DNA of 64,000 nt from Klebsiella aerogenes (GCA_029027985.1 CP119076.1:4462422-4526421); one strand, 5' to 3'. Positions 8,626-20,212 are shown, counted from the stretch's first letter. Program-made: numbers and translations. The notes: generated by a model not told the origin, from the sequence alone.

Positions 8626-9312
8626 ATGCCCGGGCGCTTTGAACTGACATCTACCCTGGCGAAGATCTGGCACGCCCCGGATCAACTTCGTCTCATGGAT
8701 CCGCTACCGCCCATGCACCGCCGCGGGATTATCGCCGGCGCCCTGCTGGTTATTATCGGCATCCTGCTCCCATCCGGCGACGACAGCGCACCGACGACGC
8801 AGACCAGCCGCGAGGCCAGTCTCGATCTGCAGTCGCAGTCCCAGCCGCAAGGTGCCGGCAACCAGGCGGTACCGCTGCCGCCGATAACCAATACGCCAAC
8901 GGTCAGCGACGCCGATCAGGTCGCGCCGGTGGCACCTGAAGCTATTCAGGATGAACAGCCGGATCAGGCGCAGAATCATCAGTCGTCCGCGGCTTCCCAG
9001 CCGTATCAGCAGCCAGCGCAGCAGCAACAGTCTGCGCCGGGGATTGAGCAGCAGTGGCGCACCTACCGGATTGAATCCGGCAAAACGCTGGCGCAGCTGT
9101 TCCGTGACCACGGACTGCCAGCCACCGATGTGTATGCGATGGCGCAGGTTGAAGGGGCAGGTAAACCTCTGAGCTCGCTGCAAACCGGGCAAACGATCCA
9201 GGTTCGTCAGAATGCCAATGGCGTGGTCACCGGGCTGGCGATTGATATCGACGGCGGACAGCAGGTGCTGTTTACCCGCCAGTCTAACGGTAGCTTCTTG
9301 CGCGCGCGTTAA
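8626..9312 (+). CDS. ytfB: YtfB, OapA-domain cell-division-associated membrane protein
   Basis: 228 residues from MPGRFELTSTL, placed by an AGGAGGA site; longer in-frame starts upstream have no such support. A short cytoplasmic N-terminus is followed by one transmembrane helix (about 30-46, RRGIIAGALLVIIGILLP), a Gln/Pro-rich low-complexity linker (about 50-140), and a C-terminal OapA/LysM-like domain that begins near WRTYRIESGKTLAQLF. In E. coli YtfB localises to the septum and its OapA domain binds glycan. This protein is longer than the E. coli homologue (212), mostly in the linker, which has many Gln-Pro and Gln-Ser repeats. Confidence 0.9.
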   Translation: MPGRFELTSTLAKIWHAPDQLRLMDPLPPMHRRGIIAGALLVIIGILLPSGDDSAPTTQTSREASLDLQSQSQPQGAGNQAVPLPPITNTPTVSDADQVAPVAPEAIQDEQPDQAQNHQSSAASQPYQQPAQQQQSAPGIEQQWRTYRIESGKTLAQLFRDHGLPATDVYAMAQVEGAGKPLSSLQTGQTIQVRQNANGVVTGLAIDIDGGQQVLFTRQSNGSFLRAR

Positions 9313-9322
9313 ACATTCAGCT

Positions 9323-9347
9323 TAAGCCGGGTCGCAAACCCGGCTTA
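9323..9347. terminator. Perfect bidirectional hairpin between ytfB and the DMT gene
   Basis: A 10-bp perfect stem TAAGCCGGGT/ACCCGGCTTA with a 5-nt loop separates two convergent genes and includes the stop codon of the minus-strand gene. There is no T-run on either side, so termination efficiency is uncertain. Confidence 0.5.
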
Positions 9348-10280
9348 GCGCAGCTGGCTCTTGTTCACCCAGCGGATCCCCGCACACACCAGCACCAGCG
9401 CTATCGCGTATTTCACGTCCAAAATATTCTCGCCAAGGAAGATGGCCGACAGCACCGTCCCGGCGACGGGGATGACAAAGTTGAACGGCGCAATCATGCT
9501 GACGCGGTTATGTTTGAGCAACACGCTCCACAGCGCAAAGGCAATCGACGACAGCAAGGTTAAATAGCCGAGGATCATGGCCGCGGTCAGGCTGTGCATT
9601 CGCAGCTCCCCGCCGCTCAGGTATCCCCCGACCACCAGTACCAGGCCGCCGAAAGCCAGCTGCCAGCCGGTCATCACCGTCGGGTCGACGGTTTGCGATA
9701 TACGCTTACCGTACAGCGTCGCCGCCGAAAGGATAAACGCCGCCAGCACCACGAAACCATCTCCCTGCCAGACAAAGTTGAAATCCCCCAGCGAGGGGTT
9801 GAAATTCACCAGCATCACGCCGACGAACCCAAGGACGCAGCCGATAGTTTTGTTGTAGCTGAGTCGGTCATTTTGATAGATAAAATGCGCCAGCAGTACG
9901 CTGAAGAACGTCCCGGTGGCATTCATGATTGAACCTTTTACCCCGGTGGTGAACGCCAGACCGACGTAGAAGAAGGCATACTGGATGGCAGTCTGCGTCA
10001 AGCCTAGCACTGCAAGCTGCCTGCACTGGCGGCCACTGAGCCGCGCGATCGGTTTGCGCTGCGCCAGCGCAAACAGCAGCAGCAATAAGCCCGCGAACAG
10101 AAAGCGATAGCCTGCAAAGACAATTTTCGAGGGGACATCATCGGTGGCGATCTGCAGAAGTTCATAGCCGTTTTTAATGGCGGGATAAGAACTGCCCCAC
10201 AGCAAACAGCACAACGTCGCGCAGGCGTAAGCCACTTTTTTATTAGCAAAAACCGAGGGGGGAGTAGAGGAAGCGTCCAT
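9345..10280 (-). CDS. EamA/DMT-family transporter of unknown substrate
   Basis: 311 residues from the ATG at 10280, which has GGTGAAG in front; a GTG nine bases upstream is also in frame. Ten hydrophobic helices in two EamA repeats are apparent: CCLLWGSSYPAIKNGYE in the first helix and a second repeat from about 160. The motif AFTTGVKGSIMNATGTFFSVLLAHF is typical of RhaT/YdcZ-like metabolite exporters. It lies between ytfB and rplI, where E. coli K-12 has unrelated genes, so it is probably lineage-specific. It is not part of the ribosomal operon, since a terminator stands between. The substrate cannot be told from sequence. Confidence 0.85.
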   Translation of the reverse strand: MDASSTPPSVFANKKVAYACATLCCLLWGSSYPAIKNGYELLQIATDDVPSKIVFAGYRFLFAGLLLLLFALAQRKPIARLSGRQCRQLAVLGLTQTAIQYAFFYVGLAFTTGVKGSIMNATGTFFSVLLAHFIYQNDRLSYNKTIGCVLGFVGVMLVNFNPSLGDFNFVWQGDGFVVLAAFILSAATLYGKRISQTVDPTVMTGWQLAFGGLVLVVGGYLSGGELRMHSLTAAMILGYLTLLSSIAFALWSVLLKHNRVSMIAPFNFVIPVAGTVLSAIFLGENILDVKYAIALVLVCAGIRWVNKSQLR

Positions 10281-10371
10281 GGACTTCACCGAAAATAAAA
10301 TCGCGTTTTATTTTATTATCCAGAAAGTCGGACAAAATAGCTACCATACCAGATAAAAATAGGCTGGCGCT

Positions 10372-10402
10372 AAAAAGCAAAACGCCGGCACAAGGCCGGC
10401 GT
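10372..10402 (-). terminator. Terminator of the rpsF-priB-rpsR-rplI operon
   Basis: Stem ACGCCGGC (10382-10389), loop ACAAG, GCCGGCGT (10395-10402). On the minus strand it is followed by TTTTGCTTTTT. It begins 24 bp after the rplI stop. Confidence 0.85.
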
Positions 10403-10425
10403 CTCGACGTGAGTTGAGTAAAAAA

Positions 10426-10887
<462 letters not shown>

Positions 10888-10916
10888 TCAAAGTCGTATT
10901 AATGGACCGTGACCGA

Positions 10917-11463
<547 letters not shown>

Positions 11464-11468
11464 CAGGA

Positions 11469-11882
<414 letters not shown>

Positions 11883-11904
11883 TTATTCAGCCTCCTGTCT
11901 GGGT

Positions 11905-11948
11905 CAGCCGCGGCCCATGGAGGCAAGGAACGTGTTAAAGGGCGGCTG
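11905..11948 (-). promoter_or_regulatory. S6:S18 ribosomal-protein leader motif of rpsF mRNA
   Basis: On the minus strand, CAGCCG (11943-11948) pairs with CGGCTG (11905-11910), enclosing CCTTTAAC...GGGCCG. The known autoregulatory rpsF leader has this closing stem and a CCG element in its bulge, bound by the S6:S18 complex. It lies 40 bp before the rpsF start. Assignment follows location and stem; I did not fold the RNA. Confidence 0.7.
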
Positions 11949-11963
11949 AAAAATTGACGCGTC

Positions 11964-11992
11964 ATTCTACTTACGGACCCCCAGGAAGACAA
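11964..11992 (-). promoter_or_regulatory. Promoter of the rpsF operon
   Basis: Minus-strand -35 TTGTCT (11987-11992) and -10 TAGAAT (11964-11969) with a 17-bp spacer. It is placed just upstream of the leader stem, so transcription would begin with that element. Confidence 0.65.
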
Positions 11993-12203
11993 GCGGATTT
12001 GCACAAATAATTCGCACTCAACGCCAAACTGGGCTAAGTGGATGATTTAAAATTAACCAATAAGGAATGCGGCACTTTTTTGAACAACTGCATCAGAAAA
12101 GGTCGCTATCGACCGCTCAGCCAGCGATTACACTTAAATCAGTAGCCAGACACCAGCAAGAGGAGTCCAGCGTTTTACCCGTACTGTCAGTAAGGAGCGT
12201 CAT

Positions 12204-12479
12204 ATGAAAAGTCTCATCATCGCCGTTATGGCTGCGCTACTCCTTAGCGCCAACGCGCTGGCAGCCATCAAAATCGATGGACGACAGGCTCGCAACATGG
12301 ACGATGTACAGAGTCTGGGCGTTATCTATATCAACCACAATATGGCTAGCGAACAAGAGGCCGACCAGGCCCTGAACCAGGAAAGCGATGCCCTGGGAGC
12401 GAAGTACTTCCAGCCGATCCTGATTCACGAACCGCAGAGCAATGGCCTTATCCACGCCAGCGCCGCTATTTATCGCTAA
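12204..12479 (+). CDS. yjfY: YjfY, YhcN/BhsA-family (DUF1471) periplasmic protein
   Basis: 91 residues, same length as E. coli YjfY. A Sec signal peptide covers about residues 1-21 and is cut after ALA. The mature part has the DUF1471 pattern: MDDVQSLGVIYINHNMASEQEADQALNQESDALGAKYFQPI...HASAAIYR. Relatives such as BhsA and YhcN are small envelope stress proteins; the function of YjfY is unknown. TAAGGAGCG precedes the ATG. Two more members of this family (bsmA and yjfN) occur 9 kb away in this window. Confidence 0.88.
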   Translation: MKSLIIAVMAALLLSANALAAIKIDGRQARNMDDVQSLGVIYINHNMASEQEADQALNQESDALGAKYFQPILIHEPQSNGLIHASAAIYR

Positions 12480-12525
12480 CGCCAGGTCGATTCTTCGCCT
12501 CTCATCAGATGGGGGGCGGAGCTAA

Positions 12526-12723
12526 ATACAGCCACTAAATGCCATTGAGAATTACTTTGCCAACTGACTTATCAGCGGCATTGCAACCTGATTTAAGGTT
12601 GGCGTCGCGGGGGTGCTCTGGGAAACCTTCAGCGCCGCATCAACATTTTATGCAGGCGCGATTATTTACCTGCTGACATTAATCGGCATGCGCTGCATGC
12701 CGTCGGCTTATAGTCAGGACTAA
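12526..12723 (+). pseudogene. Remnant of an MFS transporter C-terminus
   Basis: Reading in the frame that ends with TAA at 12721-12723 gives a 43-codon tail, from FKVGVAGVLWETF to RCMPSAYSQD, which resembles the last two helices of major-facilitator transporters (GVLWETFSAASTFYAGA, then a hydrophobic helix). Upstream in the same frame come IENYFAN, a TGA at 12565, LISGIAT, and another TGA at 12589. No start or ribosome site exists. This looks like a decayed 3' end of a transporter gene left between yjfY and ulaF. Homology is judged by eye, so confidence is moderate. Confidence 0.45.
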
Positions 12724-12781
12724 AAAAACGGCTCCGGGGCCAGACCAGTTACTTCACCGTGATGGTGAAAGACCCCGGAGC
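12722..12781 (-). terminator. Terminator of the ulaABCDEF operon
   Basis: Outer stem GCTCCGGGG (12731-12739) with CCCCGGAGC (12773-12781), enclosing a second stem TTCACC/GGTGAA. On the minus strand a run of seven T follows (12722-12728). It starts 8 bp beyond the ulaF stop. Confidence 0.88.
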
Positions 12782-12788
12782 GCGTAAC

Positions 12789-13475
12789 TTACTTCTGGCC
12801 GTAGTAGGCGTTTGGCCCGTGTTTACGTTGAAAATGCTTTTCCATCAGCCAGCGATCTATGGGTTGCAGCTGTGGATTAATCCCGCGAGCAATCCACGCC
12901 ATTCGCGCCACTTCTTCCAGCACTACCGCATTATGCACCGCCTCGTGAGCGTCTTTACCCCAGGCGAACGGCCCGTGCTGATAGACGATGATCCCCGGCG
13001 TATGCAGCGGGTCAGCCTCGCCCAGCGTGTCGATAATCACCCGCCCGGTGTTCAGCTCATAGGCTTCATCCACCTCCTGCGCGCTGAGCGCTCGGGTACA
13101 GGGAATATCGCCAAAGAAATAATCCGCATGGGTGGTGCCGAGCGCCGGGATCGCCAGCCCCGCCTGCGCCCAGGCGGTGGCGTGCGTCGAATGGGTATGT
13201 ACCACCCCGCCAAGACCAGGATAGCGGCGATATAGCGCCAGATGAGTGGCGGTGTCTGAAGAAGGACGCCAGCGCCCTTCCACCACGTTGCCCTGCAGAT
13301 CGATCACCGCCATATCATCGACGCGCATCGACTCATAGGCCACGCCGCTGGGTTTAATCACCACCAACCCGCGCTCCCGGTCGATCGCGCTGACGTTGCC
13401 CCAGGTGAAAGTCACCAGCCCATAGCGCGGCAAATCCATATTAGCCTCAAACACCTGCTGTTTAAGCTGCTGCAT
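12789..13475 (-). CDS. ulaF: UlaF, L-ribulose-5-phosphate 4-epimerase
   Basis: 228 residues from [21 protein letters not shown], the E. coli length. It is a class II aldolase/AraD-family enzyme: the substrate loop [21 protein letters not shown], and the zinc site [12 protein letters not shown] are all visible. It converts L-ribulose 5-phosphate to D-xylulose 5-phosphate, the last step of anaerobic L-ascorbate use. Its ATG overlaps the ulaE stop by one base (TAATG), so the two genes are translationally coupled. Confidence 0.97.
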   Translation of the reverse strand: MQQLKQQVFEANMDLPRYGLVTFTWGNVSAIDRERGLVVIKPSGVAYESMRVDDMAVIDLQGNVVEGRWRPSSDTATHLALYRRYPGLGGVVHTHSTHATAWAQAGLAIPALGTTHADYFFGDIPCTRALSAQEVDEAYELNTGRVIIDTLGEADPLHTPGIIVYQHGPFAWGKDAHEAVHNAVVLEEVARMAWIARGINPQLQPIDRWLMEKHFQRKHGPNAYYGQK

Positions 13476-14329
13476 TATGCCGCCTCCGTCAGGCCCGCGC
13501 GGGCCATCCGCGCTTTCACCCAATCACGCGCTTTCGCCACTTCCGCTGCCGGGTCATCTGTCGTTTCACTCCACATCTCAATCAGATACGGGCCGCAATA
13601 GCCGGTCTGCCTGAGCGTCTCGAAGCAACGTTCAAAATCAACCACCCCTTCGCCGAACGGCACGTTTTTAAAGACGCCGGGTTTAGTGTCTTTGACGTGC
13701 ACCGCCACGATATGCCCCATACCAGCCTGCAGTTCCATCTGCACATCGTTATCCCACGCCGACAGGTTGCCAATATCCGGATAAAGCTGGAACCACGGGT
13801 TATTAAGATAGTGGGCATAGCCCAGCGCCTTGCTGATCGAGTTCATCAACGGATAGTCCATGATTTCCATCGCCAGCGTCACCTGCGCGCGGCTGGCCAT
13901 CGCGACGCTCTCTTTCAGGCCATTGCGAAAGCGACGGCGCGTCTGATCATTCGCCTGCTGATAGTAGACGTCGTAGCCCGCCAACTGAATCACCCGGATC
14001 CCCACATCCTGCGCCAGCTGGATAGCTTTACGCATTATCTCCAGCCCCTGGTTACGCACCGCGTCGTCTTCGCTGCCAAGCGGAAAACGGCGATGAGCGC
14101 TAAGACACATTGACGGTACCCGCACGCCGGTCTCGGCCACCGCCTTCACCAGCGCCAGACGCTGTTCCGGGCTCCAGTCCAGCCGTGCCAGACGAGCATC
14201 GGTTTCATCAAGCGACATTTCAACGAAATCGAAGCCGAGATCCCTGGCCAGTTGTAGTCGCGCCAGCCAGCACTCCCCGGCGGGGAGTGCTTTTTCATAG
14301 ATGCCGAGCGGAATTTGTTTCGACAACAT
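13475..14329 (-). CDS. ulaE: UlaE, L-xylulose-5-phosphate 3-epimerase
   Basis: 284 residues, the family length. TIM-barrel sugar isomerase/epimerase with [11 protein letters not shown] near the first strands, the metal-binding glutamate in [14 protein letters not shown], and the [12 protein letters not shown] and [23 protein letters not shown] segments. It converts L-xylulose 5-phosphate to L-ribulose 5-phosphate in the ascorbate pathway. It follows ulaD by 9 bp and overlaps ulaF by one base. Confidence 0.97.
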   Translation of the reverse strand: MLSKQIPLGIYEKALPAGECWLARLQLARDLGFDFVEMSLDETDARLARLDWSPEQRLALVKAVAETGVRVPSMCLSAHRRFPLGSEDDAVRNQGLEIMRKAIQLAQDVGIRVIQLAGYDVYYQQANDQTRRRFRNGLKESVAMASRAQVTLAMEIMDYPLMNSISKALGYAHYLNNPWFQLYPDIGNLSAWDNDVQMELQAGMGHIVAVHVKDTKPGVFKNVPFGEGVVDFERCFETLRQTGYCGPYLIEMWSETTDDPAAEVAKARDWVKARMARAGLTEAA

Positions 14330-14338
14330 AGCCGCTCC

Positions 14339-14992
14339 TTAACCCCACAACTGGGCGATAGAGCGTTTAAACTGGCGCGCGGCTTCCACCGGCGATGCGG
14401 CATCGCGAATGCTGCGCCCGGCAATAAAGACATGAATAGGGATCCCGGCGAACAGCGGCAGGTCCTCCAGCGCCAGGCCGCCGGTTACCGTCACTTTGAA
14501 GCCCATATCGGACAGACGTTTAATCGCGCTAATATCCGCCTCGCTCCATGCGACGCCCGCCGCCTGCGCATCGCGGCTACGGTGGTAAACCACCTGCTGA
14601 ATGCCAGCATCTCGCCACGCCTGCGCCTGCTCCCAGGTCCAGAAGCCGGTCAATTCAATCTGTACGTCGCCATTGAATTCTCTGGCGACATCCAACGCCC
14701 CTTTGGCGGTGTTAATATCGGCGCAGCAGATCACCGTGACCCAGTCAGCGTTGGCTTCAAAACACATGCGCGACAGAATCTTGCCGGCATCGGCGATTTT
14801 GGCATCCGCCAACACGATTTTGTGTGGGTATAGCGCCTTCAGATCGCGCACGGCACGCACACCTTCGCCGACGCAGAGGATGGTGCCCACCTCAATGATA
14901 TCCACCTCTTCGGCGATCAGTCGGGTGGTCTCATAGGCGTGAGACAAGGTTTGGTTATCCAGCGCAACCTGCAACATTGGTAACTGAGACAT
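14339..14992 (-). CDS. ulaD: UlaD, 3-keto-L-gulonate-6-phosphate decarboxylase
   Basis: 217 residues. Member of the orotidine-monophosphate decarboxylase suprafamily: LQVALDNQT with Asp12, the Mg-binding glutamate in [14 protein letters not shown], the [11 protein letters not shown] catalytic Asp-x-Lys, and a phosphate-binding VTGGLALED and [11 protein letters not shown] at the end. It decarboxylates 3-keto-L-gulonate 6-phosphate to L-xylulose 5-phosphate. Located between ulaC and ulaE in the operon. Confidence 0.97.
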   Translation of the reverse strand: MSQLPMLQVALDNQTLSHAYETTRLIAEEVDIIEVGTILCVGEGVRAVRDLKALYPHKIVLADAKIADAGKILSRMCFEANADWVTVICCADINTAKGALDVAREFNGDVQIELTGFWTWEQAQAWRDAGIQQVVYHRSRDAQAAGVAWSEADISAIKRLSDMGFKVTVTGGLALEDLPLFAGIPIHVFIAGRSIRDAASPVEAARQFKRSIAQLWG

Positions 14993-15007
14993 CGTATAAA
15001 CTCCCTC

Positions 15008-15475
15008 TTAAACAGCCGCCGCGGTGGCGTTTTCAATTAAATCCAGCACGTCCTGCTCGGTGCGGCAGGCGCGTAAACGGTCGAAATTCGCTTCGTCATC
15101 AAATAGATTAACGATCTGCATGATGCCCACTTCCTGGTGGGTGGCGGCGTCAACGGCCGCCATGGTGATCAGGATGTCGACCGGGTCGTTATCTTCGTGA
15201 TTAAAAATCAGTGGTTTTTTCAGCGTCACCAGTGCAAAGCCGGTTTTCTTGACGCCCTCTTCCGGGCGCCCGTGCGGCATCGCCAGCCCCGGCGCGATAA
15301 CAAAATAGGGGCCATGTTGCGCTACGCCTTCGAGGATCGCCTGGTAGTAACGTGGTTCCACCACGTCGGCGGCCACCAGCAGATCGACGCCGATTTTCAC
15401 CGCCTCCTGCCAGCTTTCCGCTTCCGCCTGCAGGCGAATGGAGTGGTTCTGTGCCAGTGAATCATGGAGTTTCAT
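15008..15475 (-). CDS. ulaC: UlaC, L-ascorbate-specific PTS enzyme IIA
   Basis: 155 residues, EIIA of the fructose/mannitol type. The phospho-acceptor is His68 in [15 protein letters not shown]. It takes phosphate from HPr and passes it to UlaB. Starts 9 bp after the ulaB stop, on the same transcript as ulaA and ulaB. Confidence 0.96.
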   Translation of the reverse strand: MKLHDSLAQNHSIRLQAEAESWQEAVKIGVDLLVAADVVEPRYYQAILEGVAQHGPYFVIAPGLAMPHGRPEEGVKKTGFALVTLKKPLIFNHEDNDPVDILITMAAVDAATHQEVGIMQIVNLFDDEANFDRLRACRTEQDVLDLIENATAAAV

Positions 15476-15484
15476 GGCGGCTCC

Positions 15485-15790
15485 TTATTTCACATCCTGC
15501 GGGAAGTGGGCTTTGATCACCTCCAGCAGTTTTGGGCCGAAATCCGCAGGTGAAAGCATATTGCGCACACCTACCACGTGTTTGTTGCCGGAGACGGTGA
15601 TTTCGCCCGCGATATGGGTCGAGGCGATGATGATATCCGCGCCGTTCAGCTCGCTTTTATATTCTCCTACCGCGCAGCTGTTCACCGTATGGTCGATGTT
15701 GGATTGAGTCAGGAACTGGTCCACCTTCATTTTCATGATCATGGAACTACCTTGCCCGTTGCCACACACAGCCAGAATACGTACGGTCAT
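15485..15790 (-). CDS. ulaB: UlaB, L-ascorbate-specific PTS enzyme IIB
   Basis: 101 residues with the lactose/galactitol-like IIB P-loop [19 protein letters not shown]; the phosphorylated residue is Cys9. It passes phosphate to ascorbate during transport through UlaA. The gene lies 12 bp after ulaA. Confidence 0.96.
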   Translation of the reverse strand: MTVRILAVCGNGQGSSMIMKMKVDQFLTQSNIDHTVNSCAVGEYKSELNGADIIIASTHIAGEITVSGNKHVVGVRNMLSPADFGPKLLEVIKAHFPQDVK

Positions 15791-15802
15791 AATCAGAACT
15801 CC

Positions 15803-17263
<1,461 letters not shown>

Positions 17264-17302
17264 TCACTCTAATAATCAAAAACAATCACAACAAGATTGA
17301 AT

Positions 17303-17316
17303 TTGATTAAATGTGA
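17303..17316 (+). promoter_or_regulatory. Candidate UlaR operator, ulaA side
   Basis: TTGATTAAATGTGA matches the motif at 17534 in 13 of 14 positions. It is on the ulaA-proximal side of the shared control region. Identification as UlaR site is inference from position and repetition. Confidence 0.5.
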
Positions 17317-17340
17317 CGCATCACGCAAATAATCACATTT
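17309..17340. promoter_or_regulatory. Inverted repeat with CRP-like half-sites upstream of ulaA
   Basis: AAATGTGA (17309-17316) and TCACATTT (17333-17340) form a perfect 8-bp inverted repeat 16 bp apart. TGTGA/TCACA are CRP half-site words, but the spacing is not the 6 bp of one CRP site, so this may be two degenerate sites or part of a UlaR operator. E. coli ula promoters are CRP-activated. Confidence 0.4.
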
Positions 17341-17533
17341 TTTATACGTGTATTTATCACCACATCGACAAGACACCAAACAACCCACTAATATCAATAA
17401 TATACATACAAACACGACATTAAAGTCAGGGCTAATCAGTGCGTTAGCGCTACAATATCTCCGCTTTGCATCAAAAATAGTCGATTGCATTCCTGAAAAA
17501 ATGGTGCCAATATCAATCAAAATAAATCATAAA

Positions 17534-17547
17534 TTGATTAAATTTGA
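17534..17547 (+). promoter_or_regulatory. Candidate UlaR operator, ulaG side
   Basis: TTGATTAAATTTGA, 20 bp before the ulaG start, repeats the ulaA-side motif. It also closes an inverted repeat AATCA-TAAAT-TGATT at 17525-17539. Confidence 0.5.
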
Positions 17548-17567
17548 AATAAACGAGGAATAGATCG

Positions 17568-18632
17568 ATGAGTAAAGTGCAAACCATCACCCGTGAATCC
17601 TGGATTTTGAGCACTTTCCCGGAATGGGGCAGTTGGCTGAATGAAGAGATCGAACAAGAGCAGGTTGCGCCGGGCACCTTCGCCATGTGGTGGCTGGGAT
17701 GCACCGGTATCTGGCTGAAATCGGAAGGCGGCGCCAATATTTGCGTCGATTTCTGGTGTGGTACCGGCAAGCAGAGCCATGGCAACCCGCTGATGAAAAG
17801 CGGCCACCAGATGCAACGGATGGCAGGGGTGAAAAAGTTGCAACCAAACCTGCGCACAACCCCGTTCGTGCTCGACCCCTTCGCTATCCGCCACATTGAC
17901 GCCGTACTGGCGACGCACGATCACAATGACCACATCGACGTCAACGTCGCCGCCGCCGTGATGCAGAACTGCGCTGACGATGTGCCGTTTATCGGGCCAA
18001 AAACCTGCGTCGATTTGTGGATTGGCTGGGGCGTGCCGGAATCGCGCTGCATCGTGATGAAGCCGGGCGATGTCGTGAAGATCAAGGACATTGAGATCCA
18101 CGCGCTCGACGCGTTCGATCGCACCGCACTGATCACTCTGCCGGCGGATCAAAAAGCCGCAGGCGTGCTGCCGGACGGCATGGACCAGCGCGCGGTTAAC
18201 TACCTGTTCAAAACCCCGGGTGGCAATCTGTACCACAGCGGCGATTCCCACTACTCCAACTACTACGCGAAACACGGCAACGAGCATCAGATTGACGTCG
18301 CACTCGGCTCATACGGGGAAAACCCGCGCGGTATCACCGACAAAATGACCAGCGCCGACATCTTGCGTATGGCGGAATCGCTGAATGCCAAAGTGGTGAT
18401 CCCGTTCCACCATGATATCTGGTCCAACTTCCAGGCCGATCCACAGGAGATCCGCGTGCTGTGGGAGATGAAAAAAGATCGTCTGAAATACGGCTTTAAA
18501 CCGTTTATCTGGCAGGTTGGCGGCAAATTCACCTGGCCGCTGGATAAAGACAACTTTGAATATCACTACCCGCGCGGCTTTGATGACTGCTTTACCATTG
18601 AGCCGGATCTGCCGTTTAAATCATTTTTATAA
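17568..18632 (+). CDS. ulaG: UlaG, L-ascorbate-6-phosphate lactonase
   Basis: 354 residues, as in E. coli. A metallo-beta-lactamase-fold enzyme with the metal motif [17 protein letters not shown] and a second histidine cluster in [13 protein letters not shown] and [11 protein letters not shown]. It opens the lactone of L-ascorbate 6-phosphate to 3-keto-L-gulonate 6-phosphate in the cytoplasm. ACGAGGA lies before the ATG. Transcribed away from ulaA and followed by a GC-rich hairpin and then yagU. Confidence 0.97.
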   Translation: MSKVQTITRESWILSTFPEWGSWLNEEIEQEQVAPGTFAMWWLGCTGIWLKSEGGANICVDFWCGTGKQSHGNPLMKSGHQMQRMAGVKKLQPNLRTTPFVLDPFAIRHIDAVLATHDHNDHIDVNVAAAVMQNCADDVPFIGPKTCVDLWIGWGVPESRCIVMKPGDVVKIKDIEIHALDAFDRTALITLPADQKAAGVLPDGMDQRAVNYLFKTPGGNLYHSGDSHYSNYYAKHGNEHQIDVALGSYGENPRGITDKMTSADILRMAESLNAKVVIPFHHDIWSNFQADPQEIRVLWEMKKDRLKYGFKPFIWQVGGKFTWPLDKDNFEYHYPRGFDDCFTIEPDLPFKSFL

Positions 18633-18639
18633 ATTCATC

Positions 18640-18659
18640 GCGCCGGGCACGCCCGGCGC
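18640..18659. terminator. Hairpin downstream of ulaG
   Basis: Perfect arms GCGCCGGGC (18640-18648) and GCCCGGCGC (18651-18659) start 7 bp after the ulaG stop. There is no T-run after it on the plus strand, so it may stabilise the 3' end rather than terminate. Confidence 0.45.
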
Positions 18660-18686
18660 AAAAATAATTATACAATAGGTAGTAAT

Positions 18687-19301
18687 ATGAATATCTTAGA
18701 TAAAACGCTGCCTGAACACAGGCGTTACACTCTGGCCGCATTGATTGGCTTAGTCGCAGGGATTGTTTCCGCATTCGTCAAATGGGGGGCGGAAGTACCA
18801 CTGCCACCACGTAGCCCAACAGACATATTCAGCGCCGCCTGTGGGCCGGAATCGCTCATCAGAGCAGCAGAACAGATTGATTGCTCAAGAAATTTCCTTA
18901 ACCCGCCGTATGTTTTTCTCCGCGACTGGCTTGGCATAGTTGATCCTAACGCGGCGGTGTATACCTTTGCCGGGCATGTCTTCAATTGGGTAGGCGTCAC
19001 ACACATCATTTTCTCGATTGTCTTCGCCGTCGGATACTGCGTCGTTGCTGAAGTATTTCCCAAAATTAAGCTCTGGCAAGGGTTATTAGCGGGTGCGCTA
19101 GCCCAACTTTTTGTCCATATGATCTCCTTTCCACTCATGGGGTTAACGCCACCACTGTTGACACTCCCCTGGTATGAACATGTATCAGAGATATTTGGCC
19201 ACCTGGTGTGGTTCTGGTCGATCGAAATTATTCGCCGAGACTTACGCAACAGAATAACCCACGAACCAGATCCTGAATTTCAGCCTGAAACCTTGCGATA
19301 A
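18687..19301 (+). CDS. yagU: YagU, DUF1440 inner-membrane protein
   Basis: 204 residues, the same as E. coli YagU, with strong similarity through [59 protein letters not shown] and [25 protein letters not shown]. Four or so membrane helices are visible. In E. coli YagU contributes to acid resistance and is encoded far from ula. Here it sits between ulaG and ulaR on the same strand. Its DNA is visibly more AT-rich and uses TTA, TTG and ATT codons more than its neighbours, which fits an insertion. A link with ascorbate use is not shown. Confidence 0.9.
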   Translation: MNILDKTLPEHRRYTLAALIGLVAGIVSAFVKWGAEVPLPPRSPTDIFSAACGPESLIRAAEQIDCSRNFLNPPYVFLRDWLGIVDPNAAVYTFAGHVFNWVGVTHIIFSIVFAVGYCVVAEVFPKIKLWQGLLAGALAQLFVHMISFPLMGLTPPLLTLPWYEHVSEIFGHLVWFWSIEIIRRDLRNRITHEPDPEFQPETLR

Positions 19302-19328
19302 TAGTTTTCATCGCCATCAGGCACCAGG

Positions 19329-19355
19329 TGTCGGATGGCGCGACGCCTATCAGCC
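19329..19355. repeat. Degenerate REP-like palindrome before ulaR
   Basis: GTCGGATGGCGCGACGCCTATCAGC resembles one REP unit of enterobacteria. A single copy, with imperfect arms. The rest of the 155-bp space before ulaR is AT-rich and should carry the ulaR promoter. Confidence 0.4.
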
Positions 19356-19456
19356 GCGACAAGATCATGGTTCTTGAGGATTATTGGGTATAGCTTTAGT
19401 ATTTAGCGTTAATTTCAAATATCATCTTTGCTTGTCACTTTTAATCGGATTCGCTC

Positions 19457-20212
19457 ATGACTGAAGCGCAAAGACATCAAATTTTACTGGATTTGCTGGC
19501 GCAAACGGGGTTTGTCACCGTCGAACAGGTAATTTCCCGCCTCGGCATCTCTCCGGCGACGGCAAGACGCGATATCAATAAGCTGGATGAACACGGCAAG
19601 CTGAAAAAAGTCCGCAACGGTGCGGAAGCCATTAGCGAGCAGCGCCCACGCTGGTCGCCGATGAATATTCATCAGGCGCAAAACCACGACGAGAAAGTAC
19701 GGATTGCCCGCGCCGCCTCGCAGTTAGTGTCGCCGGGCGAAAGTATCGTGATCAACTGCGGCTCAACCGCGTTCCTGCTCGGCCGCGAATTATGCGGCAA
19801 ACCGGTGCAGATCATCACCAACTACCTGCCGCTGGCTAACTACCTGATAGATCAAGAACACGACAGCGTGATCATCATGGGCGGGCAATATAACCACAGC
19901 CACTTCATCACCCTCAGCCCGCAGGGCAGCGAAAATAGTCTGTATGCCGGGCACTGGATGTTTACCAGCGGCAAGGGCCTAACCGCCGAGGGACTGTACA
20001 AAACCGATATGTTAACGGCGATGGCCGAGCAGAAAATGCTTAACGTCGTCGGCAAGCTGGCGGTGCTCGTTGATAGCAGCAAAGTCGGCGAGCGCGCCGG
20101 GATGCTGTTCAGCCAGGCCAGCCAGATTGACCTGGTGATTACCGGCAAGCAGGCTGATGCAACCATCCTCAAGCAGCTTGAGGATCAGGGCGTGCAGGTC
20201 ATTCGCGTTTAA
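19457..20212 (+). CDS. ulaR: UlaR, DeoR-family repressor of the ula regulon
   Basis: 251 residues. An N-terminal DeoR winged helix is at about 1-58 ([26 protein letters not shown]), and a DeoR sensor domain follows with the phosphosugar-binding [15 protein letters not shown] and [31 protein letters not shown]. coli UlaR is released by L-ascorbate 6-phosphate. It lies downstream of ulaG but separated from it by yagU. Its TAA is inside a TTTAAA palindrome that also supplies the stop of the convergent yjfP. Confidence 0.95.
   Translation: MTEAQRHQILLDLLAQTGFVTVEQVISRLGISPATARRDINKLDEHGKLKKVRNGAEAISEQRPRWSPMNIHQAQNHDEKVRIARAASQLVSPGESIVINCGSTAFLLGRELCGKPVQIITNYLPLANYLIDQEHDSVIIMGGQYNHSHFITLSPQGSENSLYAGHWMFTSGKGLTAEGLYKTDMLTAMAEQKMLNVVGKLAVLVDSSKVGERAGMLFSQASQIDLVITGKQADATILKQLEDQGVQVIRV

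Noticed and set aside
12480..12540. Start of the MFS remnant
   Set aside because: A TAA lies at 12523-12525 in the same frame and nothing convincing is visible before it, so the relic was not extended further.
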